This document shows, piece by piece, positions 19,329 to 28,194 of a stretch of DNA of 64,000 nucleotides (position 1 is its first letter; each line of letters opens with the position of its first letter). This DNA is from Trichocoleus desertorum ATA4-8-CV12. Lineage in GTDB: Bacteria > Cyanobacteriota > Cyanobacteriia > FACHB-46. The notes under the pieces were generated by a model. It was not told the DNA's origin. It saw nothing but the letters and a program-made list of their open reading frames with translations, and searched no databases. Location: NCBI GenBank assembly GCA_019358975.1, contig JAHHIL010000020.1, positions 19,832 through 83,831 on the forward strand, in the 5' to 3' direction. The position numbers and the translations under genes were made by a program.

Positions 19329-20837
19329 GTGGAATTCCTAGGGTTTCTGTTTGGACTGGCACTGGGTTTAGCACTGCTAGGGTGGTATCGCCTCCGGCTG
19401 AACCGCAGACTGAACTTTTTGGTCCGAGAACTAGAGTCGGAGATTCTGGGATCGCCTACTTCTTTGACTTCCCGCTTAACGCTCGCGATCGCCCACCAAA
19501 AACACCTGAGTCAACAGCTCGAAAGAGAAATTGAAACCTGGAGACAGGTCGTTTTTAGCGCCCCTGTCGGCTATGTACAGGTGGATGAAGATAATCAATT
19601 AATTTGGTGTAATGCTCAAGCGCGGCAGATCCTAGGCATCCAGCAGTGGGAATCCAGCAAACCTCGCCTCTTGCTGGAATTAGTCCGCTCTTACGAACTC
19701 GATCAACTGATTGAGCAAACCCGTGATGCTCAGCAACCTTGTCATAGCGAGTGGGTATTTCACCTGAGTAGTCCCGATCCCGCCAGCATTTCCCGCCAAC
19801 CAACCTGCCCCCTACGAGCCTGCGGATTACCCTTGTTAGCAGGGCAAGTCGGAGTTTTTCTAGAAAACCGTCAAGAAGCCGCAACCCTGGCACAGCAACG
19901 CGATCGCTGGACTTCAGACGTCGCCCATGAGCTAAAAACGCCTTTGACCTCCATTCGCTTAGTAGCTGAAACCCTACAAACTCGACTAGAGCCACCCCTC
20001 AGGACTTGGATCGATCGCTTACTCAACGAAGCCATTCGCCTGAGTAATTTAGTCCAAGACCTACTAGACCTAAAACAAATTGAGCGAGGTGCGCCTTACT
20101 GCCTCAATCTCAGCAGCCTCAATCTCTCTGAGCTGATTCAGTCCGCTTGGCTCAGCTTAGAACCGCTAGCTCGCAAAAAACATTTACACCTGCTCTACCG
20201 AGGCCCTGAAGTGGTCTTGATTCAAGCCGATGGTCCTCGACTTTTCCGGGTCTTAATCAATTTGCTAGATAACAGTATCAGATACAGCCCTCCCCAACAG
20301 GAAATCAGGGTGCAGGTGAGTGTTCAGGATGCCACTCTCAAGCCCGCAGAGCCACCTAACCAGCAGATCTGTTTGGAAGTGATTGATTCGGGGCCAGGTT
20401 TCCCTGAAAGCGCTCTACCCTACGTTTTCGACAGATTTTATCAAGTTGACCCTTCGCGATCGCGTCCTTCCGGGGCCAGTTCTGCTCCAGAAGGACAAAC
20501 CGCCGTCAAACGGATCAAGGTGCCAAACTCAACTCCCCTGGGAGCCTCCAGTTCCAATAGCCAGAATAGCGATGGGGCTGCCTCTCTAGAAGCGATCGCG
20601 GCAGAAAAAAACAAGAGCCTGACAGTTTCTACCGAGCGTGGACAGATACACAACTTCACCCCCCCTGAAGCAGAAGCTCAACGGAGTGGTAGTAGTGGAT
20701 TAGGGCTGGCCATTGTCCGACAGATTGTGGAGGCACATCAAGGATCGGTCAGTGCCAACAACCATCCCGAAACTGGAGGAGCGTGGTTGCAGGTTTTATT
20801 ACCCTGCCAACAACCTCATCCGCTGGTAAAAGGCTGA
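19329..20837 (+). CDS. sphS: Sensor histidine kinase, SphS/PhoR-like, with expanded ATP lid
   Basis: 502 residues starting at GTG 19329. One N-terminal hydrophobic helix about 2-20, a PAS-like region about 70-180 (APVGYVQVDEDNQLIWCNAQARQILG), HisKA with phospho-acceptor His200 in SDVAHELKTPLTSIR, and a HATPase domain with N-box INLLDNSIRYS, G1 DSGPGF, F-box DRFYQVDPSRSR and G2 GSSGLGLAIV. Between F and G2 there are about 70 extra, low-complexity Ser/Ala/Pro residues (about 380-453) where most kinases have about ten. The partner regulator ends 102 bp upstream. Phosphate sensing is inferred from family resemblance. Confidence 0.8.
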   Translation: MEFLGFLFGLALGLALLGWYRLRLNRRLNFLVRELESEILGSPTSLTSRLTLAIAHQKHLSQQLEREIETWRQVVFSAPVGYVQVDEDNQLIWCNAQARQILGIQQWESSKPRLLLELVRSYELDQLIEQTRDAQQPCHSEWVFHLSSPDPASISRQPTCPLRACGLPLLAGQVGVFLENRQEAATLAQQRDRWTSDVAHELKTPLTSIRLVAETLQTRLEPPLRTWIDRLLNEAIRLSNLVQDLLDLKQIERGAPYCLNLSSLNLSELIQSAWLSLEPLARKKHLHLLYRGPEVVLIQADGPRLFRVLINLLDNSIRYSPPQQEIRVQVSVQDATLKPAEPPNQQICLEVIDSGPGFPESALPYVFDRFYQVDPSRSRPSGASSAPEGQTAVKRIKVPNSTPLGASSSNSQNSDGAASLEAIAAEKNKSLTVSTERGQIHNFTPPEAEAQRSGSSGLGLAIVRQIVEAHQGSVSANNHPETGGAWLQVLLPCQQPHPLVKG

Positions 20838-20912
20838 GCCTCGTTTCTCAGGCCGATCTTCCTGTAATATTTGTACATATCAACGAACGCATAGTCTGCT
20901 GAGCAGTCCCCT

Positions 20913-21668
20913 ATGGAAGAACGGCTGCATAAAATTCTGGCCCAATGGGGCATTGCTTCTCGTCGTCATGCTGAGAAGATGATTCAAGATGGGCGAGTGC
21001 GCTTAAATGGTACTGTAGCGCAACTAGGCCAGAAAGCGGATACTCAACGCGATCGCATTGAGGTGGATGGAGTCACGATCCAGCCTGCTCAGCGGCCTCA
21101 ACACCTGTACCTTCTGCTCCACAAGCCTGCTGGTGTCGTCTCAACCTGTGATGACCCCTGGCAGCGCTCTACAGTGCTTGATTTACTTCCTGAAGATCTA
21201 CAACAAGGGCATGGTCTGCATCCTGTTGGTCGTCTAGATTTTGACTCTACTGGGGCTTTACTGTTAACCAATGACGGTGAACTAACGTATTATCTGACTC
21301 ACCCTCGTCATCAAATCCCCAAAACTTATAATGTTTGGGTGCAAGGCCGTCCTTCCGAGTCAGTTTTGCAGCAATGGCGTCAGGGAGTTGTCTTATCGAA
21401 TCGCAAAACCTTACCTGCACAAGTCCGTGTAATAGAGCGGCAAATGGGGAAAACTCACTTAGAAATCGTGCTGAACGAAGGTAGAAATCGACAAATTCGC
21501 CGAGTGGCCGAACAACTCGGGCATCCAGTCCTACAACTACATCGGATAGCAATTGGACCGATTCAACTCCAACAACTCCTTCCCGGTCACTACCGAGCCC
21601 TCAGCGAGTTTGAAATCAATTTTTTACAGACGGAAACTATTAGTCCTAAACGATCTACTGGTTCCTAG
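20913..21668 (+). CDS. RsuA/RluB-family pseudouridine synthase
   Basis: Converts a specific uridine in rRNA to pseudouridine. The 251 residues have an N-terminal S4 RNA-binding domain about 1-60 ([21 protein letters not shown]) and a synthase domain with the catalytic Asp in [20 protein letters not shown], then KTYNVWVQG and [18 protein letters not shown]. This matches the RluB/RsuA group; which rRNA position is modified cannot be told from sequence alone. It stands alone between the kinase and the RodZ-like gene in the same orientation. Confidence 0.9.
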   Translation: MEERLHKILAQWGIASRRHAEKMIQDGRVRLNGTVAQLGQKADTQRDRIEVDGVTIQPAQRPQHLYLLLHKPAGVVSTCDDPWQRSTVLDLLPEDLQQGHGLHPVGRLDFDSTGALLLTNDGELTYYLTHPRHQIPKTYNVWVQGRPSESVLQQWRQGVVLSNRKTLPAQVRVIERQMGKTHLEIVLNEGRNRQIRRVAEQLGHPVLQLHRIAIGPIQLQQLLPGHYRALSEFEINFLQTETISPKRSTGS

Positions 21669-21735
21669 AACCAATGGATAAACAAAACATTAAACAAAAC
21701 TATAACTGTGCAGCAGACGTCAAGGAGCGTAGCGT

Positions 21736-22707
21736 ATGAAGAAGTCAGCCCTACAACAAGAGCAAGAACGAATCGAAATACTGCAAGAGATGGGGTCTCA
21801 CTTACGCCAGCTTCGCCAAAAACAGTCGATGTCGTTAGAGGAAGTTGCTGCCAAAACCAAGATCCAAATGCGTCTCCTCAACGCCATTGAATCAGGTCAA
21901 CTAGAGGAATTACCGGAACCTGTTTATATTCAGGGCTTTATTAAACAGTTTGCCGATGCTTTGGGGATCAATGGGGCAGCGTTTGCGAGTTCATTCCCCA
22001 CTACACCAATTTTGCGGCCTGTCCAGCAGCCTTGGCGTCATCTACCCGCAGCTCAATTACGTCCCGTCCATCTATACGTTGTTTACGTCTGTTTAATTGT
22101 ATTTGCAGTCAATAGCTTGTCTTACCTGATGAACCGTTCTACTAGGCCGACGCTGGCCAATGTAGAGGCTTATCAACCATCGGGTAATCAACCACCAGGA
22201 CAAGCAGTTAGCCCAGTGGCATCTAATCAGGTTTTTGGCCCCTTTAACCCTGCGAAAACAACCGCCACTCCTTCAGGTAAGCAAAGATCTACAACTCTAG
22301 GGCTAGCGGGTCTACTCTCTGCTCCCCCAGATGCTGACAATGTCAACAATGCTAACAAGCCCGTCAGAGTCAGCGTGATCTTAAAAGCGCAATCTTGGAT
22401 TCGGGTCGTGACTGACGGCAAAACTGAATTCGAAGGCGTCTTGCCGGAAGGCACCCAGCGAGTTTGGATGGCAGATGAACAGCTAACACTGCGGGCGGGT
22501 AATGCTGGGGGTGTCTTGGTCGGGCTAAATGAGCAACAAGCCAAGCAGCTAGGTGATCCTGGCTCGGTCGAAGAAGTCACGTTTGAAGCCAATGCGAATG
22601 CTGCTCAACTTCCCTCAAATATCGTGGATGATGCCATAGAGGGCTCTCGAAACACTGCGAATGTTGCCGTATTTTCAGCTCCATCTGACCAGGTAGCGAT
22701 TCGCTAG
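21736..22707 (+). CDS. RodZ-like helix-turn-helix membrane protein
   Basis: 323 residues: an N-terminal Xre-type HTH_25 domain about 18-85 (LRQLRQKQSMSLEEVAAKTKIQ, PEPVYIQGFIKQFADALG), a single membrane helix about 112-132 (HLYVVYVCLIVFAVNSLSYL), a Pro/Ser/Thr linker, and a C-terminal DUF4115 beta domain about 205-290 (VSVILKAQSWIRVVTDGK). This is the RodZ arrangement, which links MreB to the wall synthesis machinery. A clear AAGGAG lies about 9 nt before ATG 21736. A cell-shape role is inferred from the family; regulation of other genes by the HTH is not excluded. Confidence 0.85.
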   Translation: MKKSALQQEQERIEILQEMGSHLRQLRQKQSMSLEEVAAKTKIQMRLLNAIESGQLEELPEPVYIQGFIKQFADALGINGAAFASSFPTTPILRPVQQPWRHLPAAQLRPVHLYVVYVCLIVFAVNSLSYLMNRSTRPTLANVEAYQPSGNQPPGQAVSPVASNQVFGPFNPAKTTATPSGKQRSTTLGLAGLLSAPPDADNVNNANKPVRVSVILKAQSWIRVVTDGKTEFEGVLPEGTQRVWMADEQLTLRAGNAGGVLVGLNEQQAKQLGDPGSVEEVTFEANANAAQLPSNIVDDAIEGSRNTANVAVFSAPSDQVAIR

Positions 22708-22790
22708 CTCTTAATTAGCGGATCACAACGAGTTGGATACAGTTAACTAACGGGGCCAACTCATTGTGGGTTCAACCTGAATTTTGGCTT

Positions 22791-24305
22791 TTAACTCTGA
22801 GTTTGAGGGGCACGACCAAACAACTCGGTCATGCTTTTGAGGCGATCGCGGACTTCTGGAGTCAAAGCATCTGCCTCGTATCGCCATGTCCAGTTGCCTG
22901 CATTGTCGCTGGGATCATTCATGCGGCCCTCATTCCCCAAGCCCAAAACGTCTTGCAGTTGAATGATGGCTTGATTAGAGACAGAGGCTAGAGCAAGGCG
23001 AGTAAAGTCCCAATTGATCCCCTCTGGGCTCAAACAACCAACGTAGTTAATAACCATGTCGCGATCGCTGGGTGAGAGGCGATTAAACCAGCCCACAATG
23101 GTTTCGTTGTCGTGGGTGCCAGGATAAACCACGCTATTAGGCAAATATCTGAAGGGCAAAAAGTTTTTGTCCCCCATGTCACCAAAAGCGAATTGCAGAA
23201 TTTTCATGCTGGGGAAACCAAAGCGATCGCGCAAGGCATCCACTTCTGGCGTGATCACACCTAAGTCTTCTGCCAGGACAGGCAGTTGGCCGAACTGCTG
23301 CTGGAGGGTCTCAAACAGAGCTTCCCCTGGCGCTTCAATCCACTCCCCATTCATCGCGGTGGTTTCACCTTGCTGCACTGCCCAATAAGCTTGGAAGCCT
23401 CGGAAGTGGTCAACCCGAACCATATCCACGTAGTCGAACAGAGCTTGGAACCGCTGCACCCACCACTTGAACCCAGTTTGCTGCAACCGCTCCCAGTTAT
23501 ATACGGGGTTGCCCCAAAGTTGTCCCGTTTCACTGAAGTAATCGGGTGGGACTCCCGCCATCAACGCAGGCTCTCCGGTTTCAGGGTCGAGGCAAAAGTT
23601 TTCTGGGTTACCCCAGACATCGGCGCTATCCTGAGACACGTAAATAGAAATATCACCAATTACTTTGATCCCGCGTAAGTTAGCGTATTTCCTCAGCGCT
23701 GACCATTGCTGGAAAAACTCAAATTGCAGGAATTTGTGCAGCCAAATTTCGGCTTGGAGTTTGTCTTGCCACTGGGCGATCGCGTCTGGTTGACGTTTGG
23801 AGATCGCGGGTTCCCAAGTGGGCCAACTGGTATCTTGAAAGGCCTCTTTCAATGCCATGAACAAGGCGTAATCGTCTAGCCAGTAAGCTGTGCCTTTGCA
23901 AAACCCTTCAAATTCTTTTTGCTGTACGGCTGAAGCGTTCGTCTGAAAATTCTGCCAAGCTTTTTGCAACAGAGGCATTTTGATCTGCCGCACTTTGCCA
24001 AAGTCTACGGATGGGGGCATCTCTGGCAGTTCGGTTAAGTCTGTTTTTGCGAGGAGTCCTTTATCCCGCAGAACTTCCAGGCTAATCAGCAGATGGTTAC
24101 CTGCCATTGAAGAGTAGGACGACAGGTAAGGAGAATTCCAAGGCTCGCCCGTCGGCCCTAGGGGTAGAATTTGCCAAAGTTGTTGGGCGCTGTCGGCTAA
24201 GAAGTCGATGAAGCGGTAGGCTTCTAGGCCTAAGTCACCAATCCCAAATCGGCTGGGAAATGAGGTGGGGTGCAGTAAGATGCCGCTAGCTCTGGGAAAG
24301 GGCAT
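22791..24305 (-). CDS. malQ: 4-alpha-glucanotransferase (amylomaltase), copy 1
   Basis: GH77 enzyme that transfers alpha-1,4-glucan segments during glycogen and maltodextrin metabolism in the cytoplasm. 504 residues from ATG 24305 (MPFPRASGILLHPTS). Catalytic elements: nucleophile Asp in DMVRVDHFRGF, acid/base Glu in LAEDLGVITPEV, and GTHDNETIVGW. Near residue 55 it has EPWNSPYLSSYSSMAGN where copy 2 has the more usual GYGNSPY. A second, diverged malQ lies at 28195-29697 on the same strand, so the two are paralogues separated by about 4 kb of unrelated genes. Confidence 0.93.
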   Translation of the reverse strand: MPFPRASGILLHPTSFPSRFGIGDLGLEAYRFIDFLADSAQQLWQILPLGPTGEPWNSPYLSSYSSMAGNHLLISLEVLRDKGLLAKTDLTELPEMPPSVDFGKVRQIKMPLLQKAWQNFQTNASAVQQKEFEGFCKGTAYWLDDYALFMALKEAFQDTSWPTWEPAISKRQPDAIAQWQDKLQAEIWLHKFLQFEFFQQWSALRKYANLRGIKVIGDISIYVSQDSADVWGNPENFCLDPETGEPALMAGVPPDYFSETGQLWGNPVYNWERLQQTGFKWWVQRFQALFDYVDMVRVDHFRGFQAYWAVQQGETTAMNGEWIEAPGEALFETLQQQFGQLPVLAEDLGVITPEVDALRDRFGFPSMKILQFAFGDMGDKNFLPFRYLPNSVVYPGTHDNETIVGWFNRLSPSDRDMVINYVGCLSPEGINWDFTRLALASVSNQAIIQLQDVLGLGNEGRMNDPSDNAGNWTWRYEADALTPEVRDRLKSMTELFGRAPQTQS

Positions 24306-24914
24306 AGACAATCTGAAAAATAAACAGCAAACGTCCTGAATTTAGCACCCAGTCATTTCGGCTGCATCAATCCTGGGTTTTGCTCTTTGGGCAATTATGT
24401 CTATCTAAGGTTGGATAGCTAGAGGGATTTTTAATTAAAGCCACATAGAAGCGATCACCCTCTCACGGCAGGAGAAAAGCGATTAACTGAGGATCACCTT
24501 TCCTCGCTAAGTTCTAAGAGATCCTGATGTCATCGTGTATGCAGGGTTATTTTATTGTAGAAAGAGCATAACTCGTTCAGTTTGGTTGGCAAGTTGGCGG
24601 TTTGCCTGAGCACTTGAGGTAAAGCCCAACTAATGGGCCACAGTGATGAAGAAATTGCGCACTATCGACCAACTCGCTGGCGTGTTCTGTCCTCATTGCC
24701 GCGTCTCATCCTCACAGCGAAACTCAGGCACTGTTTGCAGTAATTCGACTAAAGACATGACTCTTCCTCAACCCTATCTTTAGTTTGCTTTTTCTATATC
24801 CATATGAAGCAGTCCTGCCGCTGTCGAGAGGAGAATCACTGGGCGATCCTGAAGAGGTGGTAGCGATCGCAATATGAAGTTAGCTATCTTGGAAGCTTAA
24901 ATAGGGATTACGTA
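24306..24914. other. Long intergenic region without a supported gene
   Basis: About 600 bp between malQ copy 1 and the DUF1653 gene. The only open stretch I could find is a 36-codon plus-strand frame at 24633-24743 (MGHSDEEIAHYRPTRW...) with no family resemblance or ribosome binding site. One HIP1 site lies near 24863. Several stop-rich AT stretches suggest non-coding DNA or decayed sequence at the edge of the variable segment. Confidence 0.4.
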
Positions 24915-25157
24915 ATGAGCAATGTCAAGCTAGGTCGATATGAACACTTTAAAGGCAAGACTTACGAGGTAATGGGAGTTGGCAAGCACTCGGAAACTGA
25001 AGAAGAACTTGTGATTTATCGACGGGTTGGTGATGATCAATTGTGGCTAAGGCCCGTAAGCATGTTTCAGGAGCATGTTCAGCATGAAGGACGCTCAGTT
25101 CCCCGCTTCGAATATGTAGAGAACCGCATGCAAGGTCGATTTGAACGTGAGAACTGA
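24915..25157 (+). CDS. DUF1653 domain protein
   Basis: An 80-residue cytoplasmic protein matching the small DUF1653 family: GRYEHFKGKTYEVMGVGKHSETEEELVIYRR, then LWLRPVSMFQEHV and PRFEYV, the family's three conserved blocks. Its function is unknown; the fold is SH3-like by family. The ATG at 24915 lies close after an AGGGATT sequence. A strong bidirectional terminator follows at 25219-25249, ending both this gene and the convergent minus-strand pair. Confidence 0.88.
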   Translation: MSNVKLGRYEHFKGKTYEVMGVGKHSETEEELVIYRRVGDDQLWLRPVSMFQEHVQHEGRSVPRFEYVENRMQGRFEREN

Positions 25158-25218
25158 AATCCGTTCAAATGCTGAGCTAACTACTACTAATTAAAGCTAA
25201 AAATTTCGCAAAAATAAC

Positions 25219-25249
25219 AAAACCTCAGCGATTAACTTGCTGAGGTTTT
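25219..25249. terminator. Bidirectional rho-independent terminator
   Basis: AAAACCTCAGC and GCTGAGGTTTT form an 11-bp perfect stem with a 9-nt loop. On the plus strand it is followed by GTTTT (for the DUF1653 gene); on the minus strand by GTTATTTTT (for the convergent pair at 25273-26312). Confidence 0.88.
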
Positions 25250-25272
25250 GTTTTAGTCTCTTTTGCTTACGC

Positions 25273-25500
25273 TCAGTCTTTTTGCTTCTGATTTTTGATG
25301 AGTGCTTGAGGCAGTCGCAGATGACCTCGTCTTGCTTTTCTCCTCAACAGAAGGGCTGGGCTAGCAAGAACAGTCCATAGATCCTGCTTCTTACTTTGCT
25401 CACGAACCTCCTTGTATATAAATGTCTCAGCACTTCCATCAGTCTTTCTACCAATTAAAATAAAGCTTCTTAGAGGAATGTCAGGTAGCTTATCAGACAT
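25273..25500 (-). CDS. Small basic protein coupled to the two-TM/GAF-like gene
   Basis: A 75-residue protein starting at ATG 25500, which lies inside the end of the upstream gene (8-nt overlap, ATGTCTGA), a strong sign of translational coupling. It is basic, with KARRGHLRLPQALIKNQKQK at the end, a mildly hydrophobic stretch LWTVLASPALLL, and no clear membrane helix. I do not recognise the family. The overlap and the shared terminator suggest the two proteins act together, possibly as partner or regulator; that is inference. Confidence 0.6.
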   Translation of the reverse strand: MSDKLPDIPLRSFILIGRKTDGSAETFIYKEVREQSKKQDLWTVLASPALLLRRKARRGHLRLPQALIKNQKQKD

Positions 25501-26312
25501 TGTTTTTCATTCTCCACAAGAGCCTTATAATTTTTCTTCTATCAATAATCCAACTCAAAACCAATTGATGGACATTATTGGTTTTCATTTTTTCTAAATC
25601 TAGAATTTCATCTGTATCAACTGCGAGTAGCCCTAAAATAGAGTTTTCTTGAAATGCTGCGACTACCATAATTGCCTTAATCCCTGTATCTATTAAGTTT
25701 TGGTTAACGGAAGATAAAGTTACGTAGGTACTAGGGAATTTAGACCTATTGGATGTATCAACAAACTCAACGTGGTACTCACTGGCTTTAAGAAAAGTAT
25801 ACCCTATACCTCCTTCTTTCAAAATAAAGCTTGCTTCTAATTCTCTCTTATCAATATTTTTGGTCTTGCATACCATTTGGAGTCTCCATCTAAGTACACC
25901 AGTTCTAACGGGTAAAAAGATAGACAATCGAACTTTGCCAGTTAGATTAAACTTTTTTGTGATCCTCGTGCCTAATTCATTCAGTTCATTTTCTATTGCT
26001 GGCACAATAATATCTTTAGTTGTTTCTGATAACTCTTCGGCTTCTTTTCTTTTGTTTAGGAAATCGAGAATATAAGAAATTAAACTTGGAAATACAATAA
26101 TAAAAACTGATATTTTCCAAGATGCATCTGGACTTAATCTAGAAAACCAATTTTTTGAAACTAGAGGATTTGAATCTACAAAAAACGACTGCGTATCCGA
26201 AAAATTGGCAACAACTATTGCTATTAATGAAAGAATAAAGGTTAGAATCTGTAGAGGTTTTAGCTTTCGATAGCGATAATTAATTTCATAACTTATTATT
26301 TTCCACAGGCAT
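25493..26312 (-). CDS. Two-TM membrane protein with C-terminal GAF-like domain; start codon anomalous
   Basis: A GTG at 26005 would give 170 residues, but the same frame is open back to a TGA at 26345-26347, and translating it reveals two membrane helices (LTFILSLIAIVVANF about 26200-26245 and WKISVFIIVFPSLISYIL about 26069-26119) before the soluble part. The C-terminal 130 residues resemble a GAF domain (EGGIGYTFLKAS, then AAFQENSILGLLAVDTDE). No ATG, GTG or TTG occurs in frame upstream of 26005. An ATG at 26312 with a nearby GAAGGG is one frame off and stops after eight codons, so the 5' end may carry a frameshift. The function is not recognised. Confidence 0.6.
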
Positions 26313-26413
26313 ATCCCTTCAATTCTTAAAGTTGAAAAAAAATGTCATAAATCCTAGTAAATACCAAAATGTGGCTTTGCCTTAAGCCCAAGAATTCAGC
26401 GCTTTAATACTGT

Positions 26414-26632
26414 TCAAGGCATATCAACCTGACGCACCTCAAACTGCCCCCGCCCCAACTGCTCCAACAGTTCGGAGACTGACAATCCCAACCTGGCTGC
26501 TATTGCCTGTAATCCAGACCATCCAACACGTGTGACTCTCACTTTACGTCCTTGCTTGGCTTCGCCATGAATTGGTGGCCTACCCATGTGAGTCAAATTC
26601 GCCAAGCTTTTTGGATGAATTTTACGTTTCAT
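26414..26632 (-). CDS. Small putative DNA-binding protein of a cyanobacterial family
   Basis: A 72-residue basic protein. After MKRKIHPKSLANLTHMGRPP comes a lysine/arginine stretch (KQGRKVRVTRVGW) and a helical segment LQAIAARLGLSVSELLEQLGRGQF that reads like a helix-turn-helix. Short proteins with this GRPP...GW...GLSxSELxExxGRG pattern are common in cyanobacteria, to my knowledge without assigned function. It has an ATG start and its own open frame and lies upstream of the two-TM pair on the same strand. A repressor-like role is inference. Confidence 0.6.
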   Translation of the reverse strand: MKRKIHPKSLANLTHMGRPPIHGEAKQGRKVRVTRVGWSGLQAIAARLGLSVSELLEQLGRGQFEVRQVDMP

Positions 26633-26735
26633 TATTCATCACTTCTACGTTAGGTTTTATTCTAGATACCTTAAATAGAAATAAAGCTATAGTATTGCTT
26701 TATTTACTCTTTTAGTTACAGACAACTCTACAATC

Positions 26736-26751
26736 ATAAGGGCGATCGCCC
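26736..26751. repeat. HIP1-centred 16-bp palindrome downstream of the LivK-like gene
   Basis: AAGGGCGATCGCCCTT is a perfect palindrome that extends the HIP1 core GCGATCGC. It lies 44 bp after the stop of the minus-strand solute-binding protein gene and could fold as a weak transcript end, though it has no clear T-run. Confidence 0.5.
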
Positions 26752-26794
26752 TTGCCTAAAACGTTCAAGACAAAAGCGATCGCCTCTACTAAAC

Positions 26795-28111
26795 CTACTC
26801 AGCAGGATTCACCTTGCCAATCGTCGTTAACGTGCCGTCATCCTTGACTGTCCAGACATCATAGCTGCTGACCACATCGCCATTCTCATCAATGTCTACA
26901 TTGCCGCTAGCACCTTGGTAGTCGATTTGCTCACCCTTTTGCAGACGGGCCAAACCGTCGCAGACATCTGTTACAGGCGTTCCAGACGGGCCAGCCACTT
27001 CCCGGAGTTGGCTCTTGATTCCTTCGCCCGTGTTGTTGTCTGCCGCTTCTGCTGCCAAGACTAAAAGCGCTGCTGCATCCCAAGCATGGGGGACAAAAGC
27101 ACTTATGGGTTTAGCTTGTTTTTGTTGCCAGAGCTTCGTGAAAGCGGCCAAAGCTTGACCATCTGCGCTCGGAATCGTGCCGATCGCCCCTGCCAGGATA
27201 TATTTACCATCCTGGGTTTTACCGACCTGTTCGGCAAAGTCCTCGGAATAGCCACCATCGGTTAGCATAATCTGCACCCCTTGGCTCAGCCCTTGTTGGT
27301 AAGCGGCTTTGAGGAACAAGCTGCCTGTCTCACCGTAGATAAATGCCGCAACAGCATCCGGTTTATTACCAAAGGCGATCGCGGCTTCTGATTCAAAAGT
27401 TGTTGCTTTGGGGTCATAGCGAGCAGGTTTGTCTTCACCAGCCACCGTGCCACCCTGCTGCTTAAAAGCTTGCGTAAACTCTCGCTCCAACCCCACGCCG
27501 TAATCATCGTTGATCACAATCGTCGAAACTCGCTGGTATTTCCGTTGCTGGGCCAATTTAGCTAGAGCCTGAGCCTGATAGGTATCGGGTGGAGCAGTCC
27601 GCGCCCAAAAGCCCTGAAAATCGCCTTTTTTAGCTCGTTCCGTAAACGTTGGGCTAGTGCTAGCGGGAGAAATTAGCATGACTCGGTTGCGGACTGCCAC
27701 ATCCACCGCTGCACTCGAAACGCTACTAGGGAAAGAACCCACCACCCCCGCAACTCGATCCACTTCCACCAGCTTGGCCATTGCTTCCGCACCAGCCGCA
27801 GGTTCAGTCTGGTCATCTTCCGACACCAAACTCACAGGAGCCTGATTCACTCCACCGCATTGATTCACGGTTTGCACTAATAACGAAACAGAATCCAGAA
27901 GTGGTGGCCCCACCGCAGACAGATCACCTGTGGCAGGTAGTAAGGCTCCCAGCTTCAGCCCTTTGGCATTGGCAGTATCAGTAGCAGCAGGAGATTGATT
28001 AGCACCGTCAGGATTGTTAGAGCTTTGGCAAGATGCGATCGCCAAACCAACCACACAAGCAACCGCTACCGAACCACACCTCAACTGCTTCAGCAAAGCA
28101 AATCTGTTCAT
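26795..28111 (-). CDS. LivK-like amino-acid ABC transporter solute-binding lipoprotein
   Basis: Type I periplasmic binding protein of the branched-chain/neutral amino acid class. From ATG 28111 there are 438 residues: a signal peptide with lipobox IASC at about 26-29, then KGLKLGALLPATGDLSAVGPP, the LISPASTSPTFTE loop and VSTIVINDDYGVG typical of the family. The open frame runs to 28282 but the extra residues are not family-like. No permease or ATPase genes are adjacent, so it is an orphan component in this window. It resembles NatB/LivK-type proteins; the substrate is unknown. It sits between the two malQ genes. Confidence 0.88.
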   Translation of the reverse strand: MNRFALLKQLRCGSVAVACVVGLAIASCQSSNNPDGANQSPAATDTANAKGLKLGALLPATGDLSAVGPPLLDSVSLLVQTVNQCGGVNQAPVSLVSEDDQTEPAAGAEAMAKLVEVDRVAGVVGSFPSSVSSAAVDVAVRNRVMLISPASTSPTFTERAKKGDFQGFWARTAPPDTYQAQALAKLAQQRKYQRVSTIVINDDYGVGLEREFTQAFKQQGGTVAGEDKPARYDPKATTFESEAAIAFGNKPDAVAAFIYGETGSLFLKAAYQQGLSQGVQIMLTDGGYSEDFAEQVGKTQDGKYILAGAIGTIPSADGQALAAFTKLWQQKQAKPISAFVPHAWDAAALLVLAAEAADNNTGEGIKSQLREVAGPSGTPVTDVCDGLARLQKGEQIDYQGASGNVDIDENGDVVSSYDVWTVKDDGTLTTIGKVNPAE

Positions 28112-28194
28112 AACGGGGCCATACCGGATAGGTGAAGAAGCTGACACGATGGAAGCTTTGGTATTTATGCCAGAGGCGATCGCTCCTAATGGCC

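Noticed and set aside
24633..24743. A 36-codon plus-strand frame (MGHSDEEIAHYRPTRW...) in the gap after malQ copy 1.
   Set aside because: No ribosome binding site, no recognisable family, and the length is within chance for this composition.
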